Part shown: one piece after another, positions 1 to 6,685 of the stretch
Numbering within the stretch: the stretch's first letter is position 1
Layout: every line of letters begins with the position of its first letter
NCBI GenBank assembly: GCA_030598425.1
Contig: JAUVPY010000035.1
Span: forward strand, 1-11,602
Source: Anaerolineae bacterium
GTDB taxonomy: Bacteria > Chloroflexota > Anaerolineae > 4572-78 > NAK82
DNA: 11,602 nt
Direction: 5' to 3'
Program-made: the position numbers and the translations under genes
Notes under the pieces: generated by a model
The model's database searches: none
What the model saw: the letters and a program-made list of their open reading frames with translations, nothing else
Told to the model about the DNA's origin: nothing

Positions 1-314
1 GAAGGCTCCGTTTCAGGTTCGGGCTCTGGTGCCGAAGCTTCCTGGGGTTCCTCTTCCGCTACCGGGCTGGCTTCGAGTGCTTCTTCCGGAGAAGGCTCCG
101 TTTCAGGTTCGGGTTGTGGTGGCGGAGCTTCCTGGGGTTCCTCTTCCGCTACCGGGCTGGCCTCCAGCGCTACTTCCGGAGAAGGCTCCGTTTCAGGTTC
201 GGGCTCTGGTGGCGGAGCTTCCTGGGGTTCCTCTTCCGCTACCGGGCTGGCTTCGAGTGCTTCTTCCGGGGAAGGCTCCGTTTCAGGTTCGGGCTCTGGT
301 GCCGAAGCTTCCTG
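1..314 (-). repeat. 90-bp tandem repeat coding the S1 tail, at least 3.5 copies
   Basis: Copies run 1-90, 91-180, 181-270 and a partial 271-314; the array may continue past the left edge. Each copy begins, on the plus strand, with gaaggctccgtttcaggttc. Copies differ by only a few bases, mostly around offsets 24-35 and 72-90. The unit is exactly 30 codons and keeps the rpsA frame, coding a Pro/Glu-rich segment with blocks such as EPEPETEPSPEEALEASPVA and EEEPQEA. Near-identity between copies suggests recent expansion or ongoing homogenisation by slippage or recombination. Confidence 0.95.
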
Positions 315-1457
315 TTCGGCGCGCCAGGCAGCTTGCTCCTCGGGAGACACGCGTTTCAAACTCAAGCCAATGCGTTGTCGTTCGGGCTCAATTTTGATGA
401 TCTCCAGCAGATACGCTTCCCCGCGTTTGACCACCTCGCTGGGATGGTCAATCTCCGCGTCAGAGAGTTCCGAGATGTGAATCAGCCCCTCAATGCCATC
501 TTCCAGATGGGCAAACGCGCCAAAATCCGTGATGTTCGTGATCCTGCCCACCACGCGCTGGTCGATGTAGTACTTGGTGTCTACCAGACTCCATGGATCG
601 GGCTGCAACCGGCGCAAGCTCAGGCCGATTCTGCTGTGGGCGCGATCGAGCTTCAGAACGTAAACATCCACCTCGTCGCCGACTTGGATGACTTCGCGCG
701 GATGTCGGACGCGGTGCCAGGCCAGCTCAGAGATGTGGATCAGGCCGTCGGTCCCGCCCAGGTCCACAAAGGCGCCGAAGTTGGCAAGGCTTGTCACCAC
801 CCCATGGACGACCTGTCCCTCAACTAGGCTGTCCATCACCTTGCTTCGCTTTCGCTCGCGCCATTCCGACTGCGCGGCCTGTTCCGACATAATCAGCCGT
901 TTGCGCCTTCGGTCGACTTCGATGATCTGCCCGATTATCTCGCGCCCAACTTGCTGGGCCAGGCGTTCAATCCTTTGGTCTGGCGACAAGCGGCGCGGGA
1001 AGCCAGCGATCTGTGAAGCTGGCACAAAAGCGCGAATTCTACCGAAGGGGACGACCAACCCGCCTTTGTTGTAGCCAATGACCTCTCCCTCGAAAATCTC
1101 TTTGCTTGCCAGGCGCGCTTCGGCATTTTGCCAATCCTGCTCTGTCTGAGCCAGGTGGATAGATACGATGGTGTTACCATCTCGATCTTCGGGGTTGACG
1201 ACGTAGACCGGAATTTCGTCACCCACCGAGATTTCTGCCCGTTCTTCTAGGCTCAAACGTTCTAAATCTTGGGGGCTGACCACTCCTTCCCGCTTGGCAC
1301 CCACGTCGACCACAATCTCATTTGGCCCTACCAATACAACTGTCCCAGTTCGAATTTCGCCACGTTTAGGCCGCTGGTAGGAATATTCTCCCTGGGATAA
1401 CAGATCTTCCATTGTTTGATTGGTAGGGGGACCTCCTCCCCTCTCCTCTTGGGTCAT
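1..1457 (-). CDS. rpsA: Ribosomal protein S1, four S1 domains plus acidic repeat tail (C-terminus beyond window)
   Basis: RNA-binding protein of the 30S subunit that helps mRNA bind and unfold. The frame is open from 1457 to the left edge (485 codons, no stop seen). Four S1 (OB-fold) domains lie at about residues 31-104, 120-192, 210-283 and 298-369. Domains 3 and 4 carry the classic NFGAFVDL / DFGAFAHL and GLIHISEL signatures; domain 2 (GGLVVPFG...AFVPASQ) is also typical of S1. From about residue 370 the chain becomes Pro/Glu/Ala-rich, built of 30-residue repeats. I chose ATG 1457 because AAGGA sits six bases upstream, with GGAGGAGG just before it. An in-frame ATG at 1412 would give MEDLLSQGEY, but its nearest Shine-Dalgarno is about 19 bases away. 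Four domains rather than the six of enterobacterial S1 is usual outside Proteobacteria. Transcription probably starts near 1730 from a consensus promoter. Confidence 0.93.
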   Translation of the reverse strand, partial: MTQEERGGGPPTNQTMEDLLSQGEYSYQRPKRGEIRTGTVVLVGPNEIVVDVGAKREGVVSPQDLERLSLEERAEISVGDEIPVYVVNPEDRDGNTIVSIHLAQTEQDWQNAEARLASKEIFEGEVIGYNKGGLVVPFGRIRAFVPASQIAGFPRRLSPDQRIERLAQQVGREIIGQIIEVDRRRKRLIMSEQAAQSEWRERKRSKVMDSLVEGQVVHGVVTSLANFGAFVDLGGTDGLIHISELAWHRVRHPREVIQVGDEVDVYVLKLDRAHSRIGLSLRRLQPDPWSLVDTKYYIDQRVVGRITNITDFGAFAHLEDGIEGLIHISELSDAEIDHPSEVVKRGEAYLLEIIKIEPERQRIGLSLKRVSPEEQAAWRAEQEASAPEPEPETEPSPEEALEASPVAEEEPQEAPPPEPEPETEPSPEVALEASPVAEEEPQEAPPPQPEPETEPSPEEALEASPVAEEEPQEASAPEPEPETEP

Positions 1458-1730
1458 GTGTGTTCCTTGGCCTCCTCCGAAATACTTTTACGAAACAAAA
1501 TAGCCCAGCATTCTACCTGTTGTCACATGCGGGATGATTGGGTGAACACCGAGCTCGGGGTGAAGCGAAAGAAGGGTCTTCGCTTCAAGGTGATATTGTG
1601 CGAATTGGGTTGGGCAGTGACAGCACCTTCCTGTCCATCTGGACGAGGCTTGGGGCTTTCGGTCACCCCACCGACCGGCACGCTACGGGAATTAACCACG
1701 GACTCCGAAACTCACCTGTCCGCCCTGACT
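1458..1730 (-). promoter_or_regulatory. Long 5' leader of rpsA
   Basis: About 270 nt lie between the predicted transcription start and the chosen rpsA start. No coding frame here has a ribosome site or family resemblance. The clearest structure is a perfect 9-bp stem with a 9-nt loop (1561-1569 with 1579-1587, arms TGAAGCGAA/TTCGCTTCA). It is followed by ccccg rather than a U run, so it is not an intrinsic terminator. I could not match the leader to a known riboswitch class by eye. S1 is autoregulated through its own leader in other bacteria, so a regulatory role is plausible but inferred. Confidence 0.45.
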
Positions 1731-1736
1731 TCACCC

Positions 1737-1765
1737 ATTATACACTAGGCCCAACTAGCTGTCAA
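1737..1765 (-). promoter_or_regulatory. Perfect sigma-70-type promoter for rpsA
   Basis: On the minus strand TTGACA (1765-1760), a 17-base spacer and TATAAT (1742-1737) match the housekeeping consensus at all 12 positions. The predicted start is near 1730, upstream of rpsA. Confidence 0.85.
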
Positions 1766-1772
1766 CAAAGCT

Positions 1773-1799
1773 AAATCTCAGAGATTTTGAGAGATCTCT
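1773..1799. promoter_or_regulatory. Two palindromes between divergent promoters
   Basis: AAATCTC-A-GAGATTT (1773-1787) and AGAGATCTCT (1790-1799) lie between the rpsA -35 box (1760-1765) and the divergent plus-strand -35 box (1799-1804). Both are made of GAGAT/ATCTC half-sites. The arrangement suits a regulator that controls both promoters, but no regulator gene is identifiable here. Confidence 0.4.
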
Positions 1800-1828
1800 T
1801 GACAAATCGTTAGACAGTATCATATATT
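1799..1828 (+). promoter_or_regulatory. Divergent plus-strand promoter
   Basis: TTGACA (1799-1804), an 18-base spacer and TATATT (1823-1828) give a good sigma-70-type promoter pointing away from rpsA. Downstream there is no open reading frame of any length before the hairpin at 1961, so it would make a noncoding transcript. Confidence 0.55.
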
Positions 1829-1834
1829 AAGGAC

Positions 1835-1995
1835 GACTTGGGTGTGAAAGGCGTGGCCTTGCATCAGCGGCGCGGCCGGGTTATCACCGGGGGTGCAAGA
1901 GGCATTTCAGCGCACCAACGAAGGAATGGCCTGAGGCCCCCGTTATGTGTTAAATGACAAGCGGCGCTGCCCACCGACAGCGCCGCCTTATTTGA
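1835..1995 (+). ncRNA. Candidate ~160-nt noncoding RNA
   Basis: The element is bounded by the promoter at 1799-1828 and the GC-rich hairpin at 1961-1986. It is GC-rich and can pair internally: CTTGCA (1858-1863) with TGCAAG (1894-1899), enclosing CCGG/CCGG (1876-1879 with 1887-1890); GGCC/GGCC near 1928-1938; and possibly GGGGG (1889-1893) with CCCCC (1937-1941). Its only ATG-led frames are a few codons long. I do not recognise it as tmRNA, RNase P, SRP or a tRNA. A 6S-like RNA cannot be excluded, though the two ends do not obviously pair. The 3' end lies just past the ftsH stop, so it could also overlap ftsH mRNA ends. Confidence 0.35.
1961..1990. terminator. Hairpin terminator between ftsH and the candidate ncRNA
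   Basis: A 9-bp GC stem (GCGGCGCTG 1961-1969, CAGCGCCGC 1978-1986) with an 8-nt loop. On the plus strand it is followed by cttatttgatt, a moderate U-rich run. On the minus strand it lies 20 bases after the ftsH stop and is followed by TTGTCATTT. It could stop transcription from both sides. Confidence 0.6.
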
Positions 1996-2006
1996 TTGCG
2001 TATGTA

Positions 2007-3872
2007 TTATGCCGCTACTGGCTGTGGTGCAACAACCAGTTTTTCTTGAGGGGGCATATCAGAAAAGAACGCCTCAAACTCGTCGAAATCCATAGTCTCT
2101 ACTTCCTTAAGCTGCTCGGCAATGGCCACCAGCGTGTCGCGGTGGTGGGTGAGCACAGCGTGGGCGTGTCGATAGGCTTGATCGACCAAGCTTTGAACCT
2201 CTTCATCAATGGCTTGAGCTACCTCGTCACTGTAGTTTCGCTGTTCGCCAATCTGCTTGCCCAGAAAGACGAGTTCCTCTTTCTCGCCAAAGGTTACAGG
2301 GCCCAGTTTGTCGCTCATGCCGAATTGGGTGACCATCGCCCGCGCGATGCGTGTCACCTGCTCCAGATCGCTGCTGGCACCGGTAGTGATGTCATCAAAC
2401 ATAATTTCCTCAGCAACGCGTCCACCCAAGAAGACGGCCAACCGCGCCAGGAAGTGAGACTTGCTTATGAGAGTGCGGTCATCTTCAGGTAAGAGCAGCG
2501 TGTAACCACCAGCCATACCCCGAGCTACGATACTTACCTTTTGTACGGGATCGGCGCCCGGCGTCATTCGAGCAACTAACGCGTGACCTGCTTCGTGGTA
2601 GGCGACAATTTCCTTCTCTATGTCGCTGATGATCCGGCTCCTGCGCTCGGGACCTAGCATCACCTTTTCCACCGCCTCCTGGAATTCAGCCATGCTGATG
2701 GCCTTCTTGTTGCGACGGGCGGCCAGGATCGCAGCCTCGTTCACGAGGTTCTCGATGTCGGCCCCCACAAAGCCGATGGTCCCTTTGGCGATTCTCCCCA
2801 GGTTCACGTCGGAAGCCAGCGGCTTGCCCCGTACGTGGACCTCCAATATCTTCTGACGCCCGTTCCAATCAGGCCGGTCCAACACCACCCGGCGGTCAAA
2901 CCGACCGGGCCGCAACAACGCCGGATCCAGGATGTCCGGCCGGTTCGTCGCCGCCACCACAATCACGTTCGTGTCCGTGTCAAAGCCATCCATCTCCACC
3001 AGGATCTGGTTCAACGTCTGCTCCCGCTCGTCGTGACTGCCGCCCAGTCCCGCACCACGGTGACGCCCCACCGCGTCGATCTCGTCCACAAACACGATGC
3101 ACGGGCTGTTCCGCTTGGCCTGATCAAACAGGTCCCGCACCCGGCTGGCGCCGACGCCCACAAACATCTCCACAAACTCACTGCCCGAGATGCTGAAGAA
3201 GGGCACGCCTGCCTCGCCGGATACCGCCTTGGCCATCAACGTCTTGCCACAGCCCGGCGGCCCGACCATCAGCACGCCTCTGGGGATGCGCGCGCCCAGC
3301 GAGATGAACTTCTCCGGCTCGCGCAGGAACTCCACCACCTCGGCCAGTTCTTGCTTGGCCTCTTCCAAGCCTGCCACGTCGTCAAAGGTGATCGTCGGCT
3401 TGTCCCCGGTGAACATCCGCGCCCGGCTCTTCCCAAAGCTCATCGCTTGGTTGTTTGTACCCTGTGCCTGTCTAACCATAAAGAAAAGCAGAGCCCCAAA
3501 GAGCACCAGAGGGACGATGGTAATCAGTAGATTCGCCCAGTTACCCCAGGCCCCGGGTGACTTAATCTCGATCTCAACACCCTTCAGATCTGCGGCAGTC
3601 ACGCCCAAATTGTCGAGGGCTTCGACGATTGTGGTGTCAGACTCTTTGCGCGACGTGCGCAGCGCGATGCTGGGGTCACTGTATTCGATAGTTAGGTCAT
3701 CCCCTTGCACCGTTATGCTTTCGACTTTATTATTCTTGATGTCAGTCGCCAACTGGGAAATATCAACGTCGGGTGTTTGCCGGGGGCGGGAAAAAACGCT
3801 GAAAATCAAAGCTGCAATGGCGACAATAATGAGAAGATAGACTAGCCCATTTCTGAACAACCCTGAACCCAC
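2007..3872 (-). CDS. ftsH: ATP-dependent zinc metalloprotease FtsH
   Basis: Membrane-anchored AAA+ protease that unfolds and degrades damaged or regulatory membrane and cytosolic proteins. It is full length (621 aa). An N-terminal membrane segment spans about residues 9-28, an extracytoplasmic domain follows to about 110, and a second membrane segment spans about 113-133. The AAA+ core has Walker A GPPGCGKT (204-211), Walker B IVFVDEID (259-266) and the second region of homology [21 protein letters not shown] (308 on). The peptidase has HEAGH (426-430) with D502 in SDLEQ as likely third zinc ligand. The start is GTG at 3872, chosen because GGAGG lies seven bases upstream and the next residues are hydrophobic as in the family. 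The C-terminus has a short basic/hydrophobic end. Its own promoter is predicted at 3924-3953, and a hairpin follows the gene. All catalytic motifs are intact. Confidence 0.97.
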   Translation of the reverse strand: MGSGLFRNGLVYLLIIVAIAALIFSVFSRPRQTPDVDISQLATDIKNNKVESITVQGDDLTIEYSDPSIALRTSRKESDTTIVEALDNLGVTAADLKGVEIEIKSPGAWGNWANLLITIVPLVLFGALLFFMVRQAQGTNNQAMSFGKSRARMFTGDKPTITFDDVAGLEEAKQELAEVVEFLREPEKFISLGARIPRGVLMVGPPGCGKTLMAKAVSGEAGVPFFSISGSEFVEMFVGVGASRVRDLFDQAKRNSPCIVFVDEIDAVGRHRGAGLGGSHDEREQTLNQILVEMDGFDTDTNVIVVAATNRPDILDPALLRPGRFDRRVVLDRPDWNGRQKILEVHVRGKPLASDVNLGRIAKGTIGFVGADIENLVNEAAILAARRNKKAISMAEFQEAVEKVMLGPERRSRIISDIEKEIVAYHEAGHALVARMTPGADPVQKVSIVARGMAGGYTLLLPEDDRTLISKSHFLARLAVFLGGRVAEEIMFDDITTGASSDLEQVTRIARAMVTQFGMSDKLGPVTFGEKEELVFLGKQIGEQRNYSDEVAQAIDEEVQSLVDQAYRHAHAVLTHHRDTLVAIAEQLKEVETMDFDEFEAFFSDMPPQEKLVVAPQPVAA

Positions 3873-3923
3873 TTCGTTGCCTCCACACGTAATTGCTTAC
3901 TACATAATGCGCAATCCAACCTA

Positions 3924-3953
3924 ATTATACCAAAGATGTTCCCTTTTTGCCAG
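3924..3953 (-). promoter_or_regulatory. Promoter of ftsH
   Basis: On the minus strand a perfect TATAAT (3929-3924) is preceded, 18 bases away, by CTGGCA (3953-3948), a 4/6 match to the -35 box. It lies in the 93-bp gap between the kinase stop and the ftsH GTG, so ftsH need not depend on read-through from the kinase gene. Confidence 0.55.
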
Positions 3954-3965
3954 TGCCTTGGACTC

Positions 3966-5846
3966 TCAATTCACTTGAATAGATCGCAACACGATAATAT
4001 CATCGGTAGCGCTGGCCTGGCCAGGATCTGTGACTGGCAGCCGGCCAGCATTATCATACATGCCCACCCGCAACCAATACTCGCCGGGCGGTGTTTCGGG
4101 CGGAATGCTGAACTGGTGATCGTCGGTGATCTGATCGCCAGGCGTCCAGGTTTCAGTCGGACGAGCTCCGTTAGCTGGCAATCCATCGTGCTGGCTTATT
4201 GGACTGCCGTCGGCGCGGGTGAGGTGCACGAACACGGTGTAACCCTGACCTGGCGGCTGGACAGCTTGCCAGATAAGGCTGAGCAGTAACGTGTCACCCG
4301 GGCGGTAGTCCAGGCGTGGCAGCTCGTAGCCGGCCAACAGGATTCTATCTCCCAGCGTGGCACCGACCGGCGCCTGTGTTCCACTGCTGGCCGTCAGTGA
4401 GATTAGACTGCGACTTTGCACCAATGAGCCAGGCGGTGGATTCTGGTCAATCACAGTGCCGGGCGTTTGCTCACTCCAGGCCTCTTGAATTTGAGCGATG
4501 AGGCCGGCGGATTGTACCTGCGCCTGTGCCTCGTCAAGGGTTTTGCCTATTAGCGGTGGTACCTCTATCAATTCTGGCCCCTGACTGATGACGACGCCGA
4601 TGGTCACCTCTTCGGCGACTGGTTCGCCTGCCCGTGCACTTTGTTCGATGATGGCGAATGGGGGAATGGTGGGGTGATGCGCGTGGCCAAGTACTTGCAT
4701 CTGTAATCCCGTGCTTTCTAGCACCTGGCGGGCATCTTGCTCCTCCATGCCGATCACGTCGGGCACGCGAACTTGACCAACAGCCAGGGTGGCTGTAGGT
4801 GTAGGCACATTGGCCGGGATGGGACGCTGCACGTATGCCCGGTACACAGCCGCCCATAGGACTACTAGCCCCAAAACGGCGAGCACGGCGAAGAAACCAA
4901 GGGTCAGGCCAACCCAATCCATTCCAGTCGTTCGGTCTGCTGTGGAGGTGCTGGCTGCCCCGGCCACGCTTGAGGCCGGCGCGGCAGGGGCGTAGTAGCC
5001 CGTTTGGCCCTCCCCGCTCTGGCGAAAGTCGGTCAGCGCCTGGCGCATATGGTCGGCAGTGCGAAAACGCTCGCCCGGTTGCTTGTTTAGTGCGGTGTCT
5101 ATGATACGGGCCAACCGGTGGGGAATGCGCGGATTGACCTGATCGGCCGGGATGGGCGTCTCATACAGGTGTTTGCGGGCCACATCGGAGTCCAAGCCGG
5201 TGAAGGGAACTTTGCCTGTTAGCATCTCGTATAGGATGACGCCGATAGCGTATACGTCCGTGGCGGGGACTACTCGGTCGCCGGCGGCTTGTTCGGGGGC
5301 GAAATAGGCGGGCGTGCCCCACACCAATTCTCCTTCCTCATCCATCGCCGACTCACCTAGCGCGCGGGCCAGACCAAAATCTACCACCTTAGCCCTACCA
5401 TCCGGGGTGATTAGGATATTGCCTGGCTTAATGTCGCCATGCACCAGTCCCGCCCGATGGGCATAGCCGACAGCGGCGCAGACTTGTAGGCCGATATCCA
5501 CTACCTGGTCTACGGATAGCGCCCCCCCATCCTGCAATACGGTCCGCAGGTCGCGACCGGGGACATACTCCATCACAATGTACGGCCGGCCCAGGTCTTG
5601 ACCAAAGTCATACACAGCCACGATATTGGGGTTGGTAAGGCTGGCGGCGCTCTGCGCTTCGCGGTGAAAGCGCACCAAAAAGGCAGGGTCCACGACATAT
5701 TCGCGGCGCAGCGCCTTGACGGCCACCAGGCGCCCCAGAGCCACGTCTTGAGCTCGGTAGACCTCGGCCAAACCGCCCTCGCCAAGTTTGGCCAGGATTT
5801 GATAGCGATTGTTGAAGATGACCGGTTCAGTCACGTGTGCGCTCAA
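3966..5846 (-). CDS. Membrane Ser/Thr protein kinase with two PASTA domains and an extra C-terminal domain
   Basis: PknB/PrkC-type receptor kinase; PASTA domains bind peptidoglycan fragments or lipid II in this family. The cytoplasmic kinase spans about residues 15-275: glycine loop GEGGLAEVY (22-30), ATP-binding K44 in VAVK, helix-C E63, catalytic loop HGDIKPGN (136-143), DFG (156-158) and APEQ (183-186). A linker leads to one membrane segment (about 311-333). Outside are PASTA 1 (about 357-423) and PASTA 2 (424-487), then a 130-residue beta-rich module (about 498-626; GYELP...RPGDTLLLSLIWQ, VFVHLTRADG, GEYWLRVGMYD). The last resembles the tail module often seen on Chloroflexota envelope proteins. 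The catalytic loop has HGD, not HRD, so this is a non-RD kinase. The start is TTG 5846; GTG 5834 (MTEPVIF...) is an alternative, since neither has a strong ribosome site. No terminator is visible before ftsH. Confidence 0.93.
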   Translation of the reverse strand: MSAHVTEPVIFNNRYQILAKLGEGGLAEVYRAQDVALGRLVAVKALRREYVVDPAFLVRFHREAQSAASLTNPNIVAVYDFGQDLGRPYIVMEYVPGRDLRTVLQDGGALSVDQVVDIGLQVCAAVGYAHRAGLVHGDIKPGNILITPDGRAKVVDFGLARALGESAMDEEGELVWGTPAYFAPEQAAGDRVVPATDVYAIGVILYEMLTGKVPFTGLDSDVARKHLYETPIPADQVNPRIPHRLARIIDTALNKQPGERFRTADHMRQALTDFRQSGEGQTGYYAPAAPASSVAGAASTSTADRTTGMDWVGLTLGFFAVLAVLGLVVLWAAVYRAYVQRPIPANVPTPTATLAVGQVRVPDVIGMEEQDARQVLESTGLQMQVLGHAHHPTIPPFAIIEQSARAGEPVAEEVTIGVVISQGPELIEVPPLIGKTLDEAQAQVQSAGLIAQIQEAWSEQTPGTVIDQNPPPGSLVQSRSLISLTASSGTQAPVGATLGDRILLAGYELPRLDYRPGDTLLLSLIWQAVQPPGQGYTVFVHLTRADGSPISQHDGLPANGARPTETWTPGDQITDDHQFSIPPETPPGEYWLRVGMYDNAGRLPVTDPGQASATDDIIVLRSIQVN

Positions 5847-5867
5847 CCTGTTGAGGGAGATGGCTGT

Positions 5868-5895
5868 ATTGTACCTCAGAATGGGCCTTTGTCCA
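5868..5895 (-). promoter_or_regulatory. Putative promoter of the PASTA kinase
   Basis: On the minus strand TGGACA (5895-5890), a 16-base spacer and TACAAT (5873-5868), each 5/6 matches. A start near 5861 would leave a leader of only about 15 nt before the TTG at 5846, consistent with the weak Shine-Dalgarno there. Confidence 0.45.
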
Positions 5896-5975
5896 AGAGT
5901 TTAGCCCTTCCGTGTCATTGGATTGGGTGCTACGTTGAGCGTGCGGTGGTTTGTGCTACAGGCGATCAAAGGCGT

Positions 5976-6014
5976 ATGAAAAAGAGGGCACTCAATCGGT
6001 GCCCTCTTTTTCAT
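5976..6014 (-). terminator. Strong intrinsic terminator of hsp20
   Basis: A perfect 16-bp stem (5976-5991 with 5999-6014) with a 7-nt loop: arms atgaaaaagagggcac and gtgccctctttttcat. On the minus strand the 3' arm ends in a U run, 16 bases after the hsp20 stop. A-rich/U-rich symmetry means it can also act in the plus direction. Confidence 0.92.
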
Positions 6015-6029
6015 GCGGTAGCTTACAAC

Positions 6030-6500
6030 TTACTTGACAGCTTTGACTTGGATGCTGCGCGGCTTGACTTCTTCGGCCTTGGGCAGCACCAGCGTCAGTT
6101 CGCCATTGCGGAACGTGGCCTCGATCTCGTCGGACTGTACAAGCGTGGGCAGGCTGATGCGGCGTCCCACGGCCCCGTGATACAGTTCGTGGCGGTACCA
6201 GCTCCAGTCCTTGGCATTATCCAGCGCGTTGTCGCTGGGTAGTTCGGCCTTGATGATCAGATCACCGTCGTCGATGGTGATCTCTACGTCCTCTGGGTTG
6301 ATACCGGGCAGCCGCGCCTTGAGGATCAGTTCCTCGTCCGTTTCGTACAGATCAATAGGCAATCGCGCCATCGCCACACCGTTCCCGGTGTTGGCGCTGG
6401 ACCGATACGGTCGGACATAGCTCTCGTCGAAGAGCCGATCCATTGCGCTGTGCAGTGAAACCATCTCGTCCAACGGGGTCCATCGAACAATGCTGGCCAT
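6030..6500 (-). CDS. hsp20: Small heat-shock protein, Hsp20/alpha-crystallin family
   Basis: ATP-independent holdase chaperone that binds unfolding proteins in the cytoplasm. The 156-residue length is typical. The short N-terminal arm (MASIVRWTPLDEMVSLHSAMDRLFDESY) has the usual W-P and F-D-E pattern of bacterial class A sHsps. The alpha-crystallin domain spans about residues 46-146, with DLYETDEELILKARLPGINP, the GRRISLPTLV strand, and the consensus NGELTLVLPKAE near the end. The C-terminal tail carries R-S-I-Q-V, an I-x-V motif for oligomer contacts. The ATG at 6500 has AGGAGG nine bases upstream. It has its own promoter and a strong terminator, so it is monocistronic. No CIRCE (HrcA) element is visible; the upstream region instead has a palindrome over the -10 box and a 22-bp-period repeat. 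Confidence 0.96.
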   Translation of the reverse strand: MASIVRWTPLDEMVSLHSAMDRLFDESYVRPYRSSANTGNGVAMARLPIDLYETDEELILKARLPGINPEDVEITIDDGDLIIKAELPSDNALDNAKDWSWYRHELYHGAVGRRISLPTLVQSDEIEATFRNGELTLVLPKAEEVKPRSIQVKAVK

Positions 6501-6560
6501 TGTAACTTACCTCCTCTGTGTTTATCTTTATCAATCAATTGTAATATCAACTCACTTGAC

Positions 6561-6578
6561 GGCTGCATTATAGCAGCC
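6561..6578 (-). promoter_or_regulatory. hsp20 promoter -10 inside a palindrome
   Basis: The minus strand has TGC-TATAAT, an extended -10 box, at 6567-6572. It is flanked exactly by a 6-bp inverted repeat: GGCTGC (6561-6566), ATTATA, GCAGCC (6573-6578). The -35 region is poor (around GCGCTT), so an extended -10 promoter and/or an activator is likely. A repressor sitting on the palindrome would block the -10 box directly. Function is inferred. Confidence 0.55.
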
Positions 6579-6584
6579 TCATGT

Positions 6585-6650
6585 TAGAGAAGCGCATGCG
6601 GCACGTTAGAGTTGCGTTAGCAAAGCAATAGAGTTACGTTAGCACAGCAC
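6585..6650. repeat. Three direct repeats with a 22-bp period upstream of hsp20
   Basis: Units start with tagag at 6585, 6607 and 6629. The second and third are 19/22 identical (tagagttgcgttagcaaagc versus tagagttacgttagcacagc), and the first is a weaker match (about half). A period near two DNA turns would place a protein on one helix face, just upstream of the hsp20 promoter at 6561-6578 and also just after the glycosyltransferase stop. Confidence 0.5.
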
Positions 6651-6685
6651 ACTTGCAGTCTGCTTTGTGCTCCTCTGTCTCCTGC

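Noticed and set aside
1..314. Tandem repeats taken as a CRISPR array
   Set aside because: The 90-bp units are contiguous with no unique spacers and stay in the rpsA reading frame.
29..827. Open plus-strand frames across the left edge
   Set aside because: They are antisense to the four S1 domains and the tail repeat; their repeats only mirror the repeats of rpsA.
1458..1730. A known riboswitch (TPP, cobalamin, SAM) in the rpsA leader
   Set aside because: I looked for the conserved boxes of these classes and did not find them; a covariance search is needed to exclude rarer classes.
1416..1774. Plus-strand frames of 110 and 78 codons opposite the rpsA leader
   Set aside because: No ribosome site, no family resemblance, low-complexity composition, and they overlap the rpsA promoter.
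2835..3840. Long plus-strand frames inside ftsH
   Set aside because: Antisense shadows of a GC-rich conserved gene whose AAA+ and HEAGH motifs are intact on the other strand.
6646..6671. Terminator for the glycosyltransferase (AGCACA...TGTGCT hairpin)
   Set aside because: The stem is interrupted by an internal loop and no U run follows on the minus strand, so support is too weak.
6501..6680. CIRCE (HrcA) element upstream of hsp20
   Set aside because: The gttagcac stretches resemble one CIRCE half only; the matching inverted half at nine-base spacing is absent, and they are direct repeats.
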